A stretch of DNA of 64,000 nt from an uncultured Caulobacteraceae bacterium (GTDB lineage: Bacteria > Pseudomonadota > Alphaproteobacteria > Caulobacterales > Caulobacteraceae): the NCBI GenBank assembly GCA_937138625.1, contig CAKZPF010000004.1, forward strand, positions 248,001-312,000, written 5' to 3'. The number at the start of each line of letters is the position of its first letter. Positions within the stretch are counted from its first letter, which is position 1. The notes beneath the pieces were generated by a model. That model had not been told where the DNA came from and searched no databases. It worked only from the letters and a program-made list of their open reading frames with translations. Below, piece by piece: positions 44,947 to 52,278 of the stretch. The position numbers were made by a program, and so were the translations under genes.

Positions 44947-46055
44947 GGTTTTTCCCCACGCAGGATTGTGTTTATGGATTTTGCGATTTCGTCAGCGGGT
45001 TTGATGGCCCCGCTCAGCCCGGCCTCGGCCACCGCGCGGGGCATACCCCACACCACGCTGGTTTGCTCGTCTTGGGATAAAATTTGCCCGCCCGCTTGGG
45101 TCACAATGCGCGCGCCTTCAAGCCCGTCATGTCCCATGCCTGTTAAGATGACGCCCAAGGTTCTTTTACCAAAGACCTCGGCCACACTTTCAAACAAGGG
45201 ATCAACAGCCGGGCGACAAAAATTCACAGGCGGCGATTGATCCAGCTTGATGATCACGCCGGCACCGGCCTTTTTGACCCGCATGTGATAATCACCTGGT
45301 GCCAAATAAATCTTGCCAGACAACACCGGCATGCCGTCCTGAGCTTCGACACAGGGGTTGGGCCCCAGCTTGCCCAAATGCTCGGCCAAAATGGTGGTGA
45401 AAGTTTTCGGCATATGCTGAGTAATCAACATGGGCACCGGCAAGGTGGTGCGCAGATCTTCGACCACTTTGCGCAAAACCTGGGGACCACCCGTTGACGA
45501 CCCCACGGCAATCACAGCGGGTCTCATGGGGGTCCAGGGGCGCAGCTGATGTCGGGTAACCGTTTGTACGCCTTTGCTGCGCAAATTGTCTTGGCCCCGG
45601 CGGCGCTGAACCGCTTGACCCAGTGTACTGATCTTGTTCAGCAGGGCGATTTGATAGTCATTGCCAGCCAAGCTGGTGGTGGCTTCGGGCTTGGTGACAT
45701 AATCGGTGGCACCAAGCTCAAGGGCTTTGATGGTCTCGGAGGCATTGCGCCGCGTCAAGGTCGAAGCCATGACCACCTTAGAAAGTGGCGAGGCCTTTAA
45801 CAGCTGCGGCAAAGCTGTCAGCCCGTCCATCACCGGCATTTCGATGTCCAGTACAATGACATCGGGGTCGATATCTTTAACGCGATCAACGGCAACCTTG
45901 CCGTTGGGGCACACGGCCGCCACATCAAAGCCAGGGGCGGCTTCCAACCAGCGTGTCATCAGACCGCGCACAACCGCGCTGTCGTCTACCACCATCACGC
46001 GGACAGGGGTTTTCGGCGACGGATTGCCGGCAAATATGGCAGGGGTAAAGACCAC
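44943..46055 (-). CDS. cheB: protein-glutamate methylesterase CheB
   Basis: CheB removes receptor methyl groups and deamidates glutamines. The 370-residue protein has a receiver domain (D70 in VIVLDIEMPVMDG) and a C-terminal esterase with Ser187 in AVGSSTGGPQ, His214 in ITQHMPKTF and Asp in GMGHDGLEGA (around residue 307). The start is the GTG at 46055, because a perfectly spaced GAAGGAG lies 6 bases upstream. It overlaps cheR by 4 bases at its 3' end. Adaptation genes cheB and cheR are thus translationally coupled. Confidence 0.97.
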   Translation of the reverse strand: MVFTPAIFAGNPSPKTPVRVMVVDDSAVVRGLMTRWLEAAPGFDVAAVCPNGKVAVDRVKDIDPDVIVLDIEMPVMDGLTALPQLLKASPLSKVVMASTLTRRNASETIKALELGATDYVTKPEATTSLAGNDYQIALLNKISTLGQAVQRRRGQDNLRSKGVQTVTRHQLRPWTPMRPAVIAVGSSTGGPQVLRKVVEDLRTTLPVPMLITQHMPKTFTTILAEHLGKLGPNPCVEAQDGMPVLSGKIYLAPGDYHMRVKKAGAGVIIKLDQSPPVNFCRPAVDPLFESVAEVFGKRTLGVILTGMGHDGLEGARIVTQAGGQILSQDEQTSVVWGMPRAVAEAGLSGAIKPADEIAKSINTILRGEKP

Positions 46056-46088
46056 GGGGGGCTCCTTCAGAACGGCTTAGCCAGAGGC

Positions 46089-46454
46089 TTAAACCAGACC
46101 CACTTCTGCCAATTTGGCTTCGATGATATCCCCATCAAACGGCTTCATGATGTACTCGTTGGCACCATTTTCTAGCGCTTGGGTGATATGATCGAGATCA
46201 TTTTCTGTGGTGCAGAAAATGACCACAGGCTTGTCGCCTCCGGGCTCTTGACGCAGAGCTTTCAGGAAATCAAGACCGTTCATCACGGGCATGTTCCAGT
46301 CCAGAAGGACCATATCCGGCATCTGCCCACGGCAGGCGGTCAGGGCCTCCATGCCATCAGCGGCCTCTTCGATTTTGAATTCAAGGTCTTCTAATATACG
46401 ACGCGCGACTTTGCGAATAACGCGGCTATCGTCAACCACCAGACAGCTTCTCAT
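46089..46454 (-). CDS. cheY: chemotaxis response regulator CheY
   Basis: A 121-residue single-domain receiver. The acid pair is D8-D9 in VVDDSRVIRK, the phospho-acceptor is D52 in VLLDWNMPVMNG, and the Lys is in YIMKPFD. Position between cheW and cheB supports a role as motor-binding CheY. A second, more divergent receiver protein is encoded at 5.8 kb and could share or modulate signal flow. The ribosome-binding site is AAGGTGG. Confidence 0.95.
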   Translation of the reverse strand: MRSCLVVDDSRVIRKVARRILEDLEFKIEEAADGMEALTACRGQMPDMVLLDWNMPVMNGLDFLKALRQEPGGDKPVVIFCTTENDLDHITQALENGANEYIMKPFDGDIIEAKLAEVGLV

Positions 46455-46519
46455 GACATCCCACCTTATCGTTTATTGTGTGTCACTTTAGATTTTACTG
46501 AACAGGTCTTACGACCGGA

Positions 46520-46987
46520 TTAAGCGGCCTCGGATTTTTCACCAAAGCGCAGCATACGTCCCAGATCCAAGACCACCAACAATTGGTCTTCCAGGCGATA
46601 AACGCCTTGCGAAACCTCTTGCCAACGCGGGTCCAGATTGACGGGATTGGCCTCATAGGCCGAGTCCGGCAGGCGCATAACTTCGTTGACCGAGTCGACA
46701 ATCAAGCCATAAGACTCCCCGTTGCAATCCACACCCACGGCCATGGGTTGATCGCTTTGCTCGTCCACCTGCAAGCCCAAACGCACCCGCGCATCAACAG
46801 CCGTAACCACACGACCACGCAGGTTCAAAACGCCGCAAATCTCGGGCGGGGCCAACGGCACCGGCGTGATGCGGTCGGGTTGAAAGACATCATGAATGTC
46901 TTTGACCTCGACACCAAATACCTGCCCAGCAATCATCAGGGTCACAAATTCGCGGGTGGCTTCATTCTTTTTGGAATCAGTAATCAT
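46520..46987 (-). CDS. cheW: chemotaxis coupling protein CheW
   Basis: CheW links chemoreceptors to CheA. The 155-residue protein has FVTLMIAGQVFGVEVKDIHD, PPEICGVLNLRGRVVTAVDA and YGLIVDSVNEVMRLPDSAYE, all family marks. The ATG overlaps the cheA stop by 4 bases (ATGA). One cheW accompanies a CheA that itself holds two CheW-like domains. Confidence 0.96.
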   Translation of the reverse strand: MITDSKKNEATREFVTLMIAGQVFGVEVKDIHDVFQPDRITPVPLAPPEICGVLNLRGRVVTAVDARVRLGLQVDEQSDQPMAVGVDCNGESYGLIVDSVNEVMRLPDSAYEANPVNLDPRWQEVSQGVYRLEDQLLVVLDLGRMLRFGEKSEAA

Positions 46988-49650
46988 GCGGCTTGGCTCC
47001 GGTCGATTTTCAAAGTGTGATCCAAAACAGACACCAAAGACAGGCGATCCGACTTGCGAACAAACTCGGCAAACGCGCCATCAGGGGCCCGCTCGGCAAA
47101 GATTTCAGGTGGCAGGGATGACAAGGCCACACGTGGCGTTCCGCCCCATCGTTTGTCTTGTGAAAGCGCTTTGGCGAACTCGATGCCATTTTGGCCCGGC
47201 ATTTCTATATCCGAGACAATGATGTCGAACTCGGCGCCACTTTCATGCAGCTCCCAAGCCTCTTCCGGGCTATCCACCGCTGTGACCTCATAACCCGCCG
47301 CCGCGATCATCGGCGTGATCATGTTACGGAAGAACGAGCTGTCATCCACAACTAGCACCTTGCGCTGGCGAGTCCATTGCTCTTCGTCAAAGCGGGCAAA
47401 CCAATCCTCGTAGGCCTGCACCAAGAAATGCGAAACATCGATCACTTCCGTGGCATGCCCTTTCAGGACAGCGGTGCCGACAATGCCAGGGTGGTCCGCT
47501 TTCAGTTCAATGTCCACGCGCTCGGAGATGATGTCGACGATCTCGTCAACCGCCAAGCCCATCACACGATCCCGATCCGTAAAGACCAGAACCTGTTGGA
47601 TGCCTTCGGTTTTAAAGGCATGCTGACCCGCGGCATGGATCAATGGCATCAGGCGGCCACGGTATTGCACCACATGGCGACCATCGGCCACCTCGATGTC
47701 TTCGGTTTTGATTTCCTCAAGGCGCGTAACCAGCGCAAGCGGCGCGGCCTTAGGCTCGCCGCCACCGGCGCGGAAGACCAGCATGTCGGTGCGCTCGGCG
47801 TTGAAATGTCCCATCTCGACGACTTCGCCGTCTTTTTGGTCATCCTGACTTTGGACTTCGCCCAGCCCCTCGGCCAAGCCATTGGGGTCCATAATCATGA
47901 TCACCGACCCATCGCCTAAAATCGTGTTGCCCGAGAACAGAGATACAGACTTCAGCGGGATCGATACCGGCTTGACGACAATTTCTTCGGTGTCAAAGAC
48001 ATCGTCAACGATCACACCAAAGGTCCGACCACCCACCTGCAGCACCACGACAAAGCGAGCGTTGTGTTGGTTCTGCTCGCTTTTGCTCTCCAGTCCCAAT
48101 TGCCCACACATGTCCACCAGTGGCAACAAACGGTCGCGCAGGCGCAGCACCTGACAGCCTTTGATGGTTTCGATTTTGTGTTCGGAATTGCCGCCCGCGC
48201 GCACCAACTCCAGAACCGACAGCTGCGGGATGGCAAAGCGCTCGCCGCCCGCGGCCACGATCAGGGCCGAAACAATGGCCAAGGTCAGCGGAATTTTGAT
48301 GGTAAAGGTCGAGCCCTGACCCTCGGTTGATTTCAAATCGATGGTACCACCGATTTGTTCAATGTTGGTGCGCACCACATCCATACCGACGCCACGCCCA
48401 GACAGATTGGTGACCTTATCCGCCGTCGAGAACCCTGCGGCGAAAATAAAGCGATGGATCTGTGCGTCCGTCAGGGTTTCGGCCTCTTCGGCAGTGACCA
48501 CGCCATTTTGAATGGCTTTTTCTTTGATGCGTTTTGTGTTCAGGCCTTTGCCGTCATCCTGGATTTGGATGATGATGTGCCCACCCTCGTGATAAGCGCG
48601 CAGCCAAATGGTGCCCGTCTCAGGCTTGCCAGCCTTCACGCGATCTTCGGGCATCTCGAGGCCATGGTCGGCCGAGTTGCGCACCATATGAGTCAGCGGA
48701 TCTTTGATCAGTTCCGAGATCTGGCGGTCAAGCTCGGTGCTTTCGCCTTCCATCTGCAGATTGATTTTTTTGCCCACATCACGGGAAATGTCGCGAATGA
48801 TCCGCGGCAGCTTTTTCCAGGCGTTGCCCACGGGCTGCATACGGGTTTTCATCACGCCTTCTTGCAACTCGCCTGTGATGTTCGAAAGACGCTGCAGGGG
48901 CACCTTGAATTCGTTTTCTTCATTGTTGCGCGCCAGCTGCATCAACTGGTTGCGGGTCAACACCAACTCCGAGACCATGGTCATCAGGTTTTCGAGCACA
49001 TCCAATGACACCCGCACCGTTTGGCTGCTGGCGGCGGACTGGGCCTCAGCCTTCGCGGCCTCAGGCTTCTTGGCTTCAACAGGCACCGCCTTTTGCGCTT
49101 CTGTTTTCACCGCTTCAGTCTGGGGGGCCTCGGCCGATTGAAACGCCGCCTCAAGCTCAGCCATGCTGACCTCACCAGGGCGTAACTCACGACTCAACTC
49201 AGGATCGAAATCACCCTCGGCCAGGGGGGTATCAGGTTCTGGCTCGGGCTCAACCGGGGCCGCCACTGCTGCCCCGCTCGAAAACGCCTCGAGCTGAGAA
49301 ATCAAATCTTGGTCATTGCCTTCGGGCTCGACGCCACCGGCATCCTCGAGCTCTTGAACAAGCTCTTTAATGCGATCGATCGACTCGAGGATCACCGTCA
49401 CACTGTCTTCGGTGGGCTTCAGCACCCCATCGCGAAATTTCCCCAGCAGGGTTTCACCGGCGTGGGCAATGCCTTCAAGGCGCGGCAAGCCCAAAAAGCC
49501 ACAGGTTCCTTTGACGGTGTGCACCAGCCGAAAAATATTATCCAATGTGGCGCGATCTTCGGGATCTTGCTCGAATTTCACAAGCTCCGCGTCAATTATT
49601 TCCAAGCTTTCGTTGGTTTCCGTCAGAAACTCGCTCAGCAGGTCATCCAT
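46984..49650 (-). CDS. cheA: hybrid chemotaxis histidine kinase CheA with C-terminal receiver
   Basis: An 888-residue signalling kinase. In order: HPt domain with phospho-His44 in FRLVHTVKGTCGFLGL; an Ala/Glu/Lys/Pro-rich linker (about 105-215); dimer helices (VRVSLDVLENLMTMVSELVL); ATPase domain with N box HMVRNSADHGLEMPED; a CheW-like domain (about 455-590); a second CheW-like domain (about 620-750); and a receiver (about 765-885) with SDIEMPGQNG. A separate P2 CheY-binding domain is not evident. The C-terminal receiver may act as a phosphate sink. It is coupled to cheW by a 4-base overlap, with GAGGGCACC before its ATG. Confidence 0.96.
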   Translation of the reverse strand: MDDLLSEFLTETNESLEIIDAELVKFEQDPEDRATLDNIFRLVHTVKGTCGFLGLPRLEGIAHAGETLLGKFRDGVLKPTEDSVTVILESIDRIKELVQELEDAGGVEPEGNDQDLISQLEAFSSGAAVAAPVEPEPEPDTPLAEGDFDPELSRELRPGEVSMAELEAAFQSAEAPQTEAVKTEAQKAVPVEAKKPEAAKAEAQSAASSQTVRVSLDVLENLMTMVSELVLTRNQLMQLARNNEENEFKVPLQRLSNITGELQEGVMKTRMQPVGNAWKKLPRIIRDISRDVGKKINLQMEGESTELDRQISELIKDPLTHMVRNSADHGLEMPEDRVKAGKPETGTIWLRAYHEGGHIIIQIQDDGKGLNTKRIKEKAIQNGVVTAEEAETLTDAQIHRFIFAAGFSTADKVTNLSGRGVGMDVVRTNIEQIGGTIDLKSTEGQGSTFTIKIPLTLAIVSALIVAAGGERFAIPQLSVLELVRAGGNSEHKIETIKGCQVLRLRDRLLPLVDMCGQLGLESKSEQNQHNARFVVVLQVGGRTFGVIVDDVFDTEEIVVKPVSIPLKSVSLFSGNTILGDGSVIMIMDPNGLAEGLGEVQSQDDQKDGEVVEMGHFNAERTDMLVFRAGGGEPKAAPLALVTRLEEIKTEDIEVADGRHVVQYRGRLMPLIHAAGQHAFKTEGIQQVLVFTDRDRVMGLAVDEIVDIISERVDIELKADHPGIVGTAVLKGHATEVIDVSHFLVQAYEDWFARFDEEQWTRQRKVLVVDDSSFFRNMITPMIAAAGYEVTAVDSPEEAWELHESGAEFDIIVSDIEMPGQNGIEFAKALSQDKRWGGTPRVALSSLPPEIFAERAPDGAFAEFVRKSDRLSLVSVLDHTLKIDRSQAA

Positions 49651-49750
49651 GGTGCCCTCATACCCTTATCTTGTGTGGGGTTATCCCCATGCGACAAGGA
49701 CTGTGCACCTAAGATCTTAAAAACCGGCTAAATCTGGCGGAACCAAATCA

Positions 49751-49766
49751 GTAAAAATTCCGTTAA
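49751..49766 (-). promoter_or_regulatory. CtrA-box-like site upstream of cheA
   Basis: On the minus strand TTAA-N7-TTTAC matches the CtrA consensus at all but one position, the same variant seen before fliF. It overlaps the chpT stop codon and lies about 100 bases before cheA. It may let cheA onward be transcribed separately from chpT. By motif alone it could be chance. Confidence 0.4.
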
Positions 49767-50488
49767 CCACCCAGAGTTGTTTCTTCTTCTTTTGGTAGGA
49801 AGGCCTTCAGGGTTACGACTTCATCTTCCGACGCGGCTTCGACGGTTCCACCAATAGATGCAATCAGGGCGTGTGTATAATAGGGCTGCACCCACAACCC
49901 CACCAAACCCGTGGGCGCTTCTTCAGACCGCAGGCCCGATCCGGTCTCCTTGCGCAGCTTGGCACGACGCCCGGTGGCGGTGATGTGCACGCGATAACCG
50001 TCGTCTTCTTCGGTGGCCACAAAGGTGGCTTCCCCGCCGCGCGGCAGGCACTCGGCGGCGATAATGGCCAGATTGATCATGGCCCGACCGGCGGGCTTGG
50101 AGAATTGTAAATTCTCCATTTGCCATTTTACCTCGGCTTTGGATTTAGCAAAGGCGGTTTCCACCAAGGGCTTCAGGTCATCGGCAGGAAAATTGTGCGA
50201 GGTGCTGGCCGCCCCAAACGCCACGCGCGCAAACGACAATTTGCTACTGAGTTGCTCGACCGAAGACTTGATCAACGCCAGCGCATCATCGCGCATATCT
50301 TCGGCATCGGGATCTTCCAAAAGATCAAGCGCCGAGGTCAAGGCGCTGGTGGGGCTGATCAGATCATGGCACAGGCGCGAGTTCAAAAACGCGGCCAAAT
50401 CCACGGCACTGAGTTCGACGATTTTTGCTGGCCCGGCCTCAACCTCGGGATCTTCAAACGGATTTTGTGTTGGCAGTGCGCTGTTCAT
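49763..50488 (-). CDS. chpT: ChpT, histidine phosphotransferase
   Basis: ChpT relays phosphate from the CckA hybrid kinase to CtrA and CpdR. The 241-residue protein has the phospho-His41 in NSRLCHDLISPTSALTSALD, a dimerising helix pair, and a pseudo-ATPase C-terminal domain (residues about 100-235) with ARVAFGAAS and PTGLVGLWVQPYYTHALIAS. The ATG at 50488 has a GAGGGGG ribosome-binding site and is preferred over an upstream frame at 50572. It is first of the minus-strand chpT-cheA-cheW-cheY-cheB-cheR run, 112 bases before cheA. cckA and cpdR are not in the window. Confidence 0.9.
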   Translation of the reverse strand: MNSALPTQNPFEDPEVEAGPAKIVELSAVDLAAFLNSRLCHDLISPTSALTSALDLLEDPDAEDMRDDALALIKSSVEQLSSKLSFARVAFGAASTSHNFPADDLKPLVETAFAKSKAEVKWQMENLQFSKPAGRAMINLAIIAAECLPRGGEATFVATEEDDGYRVHITATGRRAKLRKETGSGLRSEEAPTGLVGLWVQPYYTHALIASIGGTVEAASEDEVVTLKAFLPKEEETTLGG

Positions 50489-50591
50489 AATGCCCCCTCG
50501 ACCGTTACGGCCTGCAAATGAAAACCGAGTGTGATTTACGAATAAGATTTCCGTGTTTTCGTTTTGATGCAAGAGGGTCTAAGAGAAGGAC

Positions 50592-51395
50592 ATGTCAGAT
50601 CCTATATCCTCCGCCGCTCTCGCTCCTGATGCCCTGGCTCAGGTGTTGCGCGCCGCCGCCCAAGAGGCCGGTGATGCGATTCTGCGTCACGTCGCCGCAG
50701 AGGCCCCACGCCATGCCAAAGCCGACGGCAGCTTTGCCACAGATGCTGACCTTGAGGCCGAACAGATTATCATTCGTCACCTGGGCGCAGCCTTTGCTGA
50801 AATTCCGATCATTGCCGAAGAAAGCGCCAGTACACCCCACGAGCACGAGCTGAGACGTTATTTTCTGATCGATCCCTTAGACGGCACTCGTGGGTTTGCC
50901 AAAGGCGGGGCAGAATACACAGTTAACATTGCCTTGATTGAGAACGGTCGCCCCGTGGCGGGTGTGATCCATGCCCCGGCCCTGCGGCTGATGTCATGGG
51001 CCGTGGGGGGGCAAACCTTTTTGCAACACCCCGAGGCCGAACAGCCAACACGCCTGCCGCCAACTCCCGCCAGCACACCCGGAACGCGTACGGCTTTGGT
51101 TTCGACACACACACCGAACCGAGAGCGTTTGCAGCGCCACTTTGGCGCGAGCTTTGCGCGCACGGTGAAATCGTCGTTGAAGTTTGTGCACCTGGCCGAG
51201 GGCAAAGGCCAGGTGTACCCCCGAGCCAACAGCATCATGTCATGGGATATCGCCGCAGGTCACGCCTTGGTGCTGGGGGTCGGTGGCGAGGTGTTTTCCG
51301 CCTCAGGCGAGCCGATGACTTACTCGGCGCGGGATTTACGGGTGCCCCCCTTTGTGGCCTGGTCGCGTTTGTCGGACTCAAAGGTGATCACCTGA
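50592..51395 (+). CDS. cysQ: CysQ-like 3'(2'),5'-bisphosphate nucleotidase, inositol monophosphatase family
   Basis: A 267-residue lithium-sensitive phosphatase family protein. The metal site is EES in PIIAEESAS and DPLDGTRGFAKGGAEYTVNI, and the second motif is WDIAAGHALVLGVGGEVF. The RGFAKGGAEYTVNIALI form is closer to CysQ (PAP phosphatase) than to SuhB or histidinol-phosphatase. It would clear PAP made in sulfate assimilation. It is divergent from chpT, with an AGAAGGACATG start. Confidence 0.9.
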   Translation: MSDPISSAALAPDALAQVLRAAAQEAGDAILRHVAAEAPRHAKADGSFATDADLEAEQIIIRHLGAAFAEIPIIAEESASTPHEHELRRYFLIDPLDGTRGFAKGGAEYTVNIALIENGRPVAGVIHAPALRLMSWAVGGQTFLQHPEAEQPTRLPPTPASTPGTRTALVSTHTPNRERLQRHFGASFARTVKSSLKFVHLAEGKGQVYPRANSIMSWDIAAGHALVLGVGGEVFSASGEPMTYSARDLRVPPFVAWSRLSDSKVIT

Positions 51396-51610
51396 TCATC
51401 ATAGCCTCGTCTCGCTGAGAAAAACACCAAGGCCATCAAACCCACGCCCAAAGCCATGGTCAAACCCGCCCCCAAGCCCAGGGCCAGCCAACCATGCCAG
51501 GTCAGCAGGGCCATATCATCCCATAGCCCCACAAGCGACAGGCCCACCCATACCCCCAAGGGAACGGACAGGCCTGCCAAAATCCAAATCAATGTGCGAG
51601 GATTTCGCAT
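51320..51610 (-). CDS. small two-helix membrane protein
   Basis: A 96-residue protein, not recognised as a named family. It has two membrane helices (LIWILAGLSVPLGVWVGLSL and LALGLGAGLTMALGVGLMAL) and a charged C-terminal tail ending KGGTRKSRAE. The ATG at 51610 overlaps the ydbL stop by one base (TGATG), which supports it as a coupled last gene of the ydbH-ynbE-ydbL group. Its last 76 bases run antisense to the 3' end of cysQ. Confidence 0.65.
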   Translation of the reverse strand: MRNPRTLIWILAGLSVPLGVWVGLSLVGLWDDMALLTWHGWLALGLGAGLTMALGVGLMALVFFSARRGYDDQVITFESDKRDQATKGGTRKSRAE

Positions 51611-51957
51611 CACTTCTGGGTCCAGCCCTCCCCTTTCGGCAGATAATAATAGCCATCAGGCAAGCCCGTGATGATGTTCTCCGCAAAGACCACACCGGCT
51701 TGTTCCAAAGTGGCGTTGGTCTTTTTGGCAGCTTTTTCGTAAATATCCTTGCGGCGCAGGTTCATGGTATCGATGGCCTGCTGCAAATTGGCGGACACAG
51801 GTGGATTGACGGGAGCAACATACCCATCCCAGCGCTCGCCCACGGTGCCAGATGCCTTGGCGGCATCAATGGCATCTTTGACGGCATCGGCATGGGCAGC
51901 GCCCATCATAAAAGCTGTGGTCACCAAGGCCAAAATCAGAGTTTTCAAAGCGTTCAT
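51610..51957 (-). CDS. ydbL: YdbL-like periplasmic protein (DUF1318)
   Basis: A 115-residue exported protein with a signal peptide MNALKTLILALVTTAFMMGA cleaved near AHA. The mature chain shows AVKDAIDAAKASGTVGERWD, GYVAP and ENIITGLPDGYYYLPKGEGW, as in YdbL. In E. coli YdbL modulates the YdbH-YnbE envelope bridge. It follows the ynbE-like gene by 10 bases. Confidence 0.88.
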   Translation of the reverse strand: MNALKTLILALVTTAFMMGAAHADAVKDAIDAAKASGTVGERWDGYVAPVNPPVSANLQQAIDTMNLRRKDIYEKAAKKTNATLEQAGVVFAENIITGLPDGYYYLPKGEGWTQK

Positions 51958-51967
51958 AAGAACCTCC

Positions 51968-52177
51968 TTAGAAGGCGTTCGGGTTGTTACGGATCAGGTC
52001 TTCGGCTTCTTTATCCAGTTTGATGCGCACTTCCTGATCGATTTTCACATTCAAATTGATCTCGATGGGTTTGTCTGGGGCTTGCACCTTAATGGTCGGG
52101 GTACAAGCCACCACCATCAGCGCCGCAACAGCGGTGCCAACCAAGGCCTGAGCAGTCCGAGGGGTCTGAGACGTCAT
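51968..52177 (-). CDS. ynbE: YnbE-like lipoprotein
   Basis: A 69-residue lipoprotein with a signal and lipobox ending VVAC (Cys about residue 25), followed by TPTIKVQAPDKPIEINLNVK and DQEVRIKLDKEAEDLIRNNP. YnbE of E. coli extends the YdbH beta-sheet at the outer membrane. The ATG at 52177 has GGAGGAC directly upstream and is chosen over an in-frame start at 52189. Confidence 0.88.
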   Translation of the reverse strand: MTSQTPRTAQALVGTAVAALMVVACTPTIKVQAPDKPIEINLNVKIDQEVRIKLDKEAEDLIRNNPNAF

Positions 52178-52278
52178 GCGGTCCTCCAAAAAATTCCGTC
52201 AGGGACGCACCGCGCATCGGCGAATCCACTGCCCTTCTGTCATACCCTGTCACAGATCAGCTGAACAGAGGATGACCA

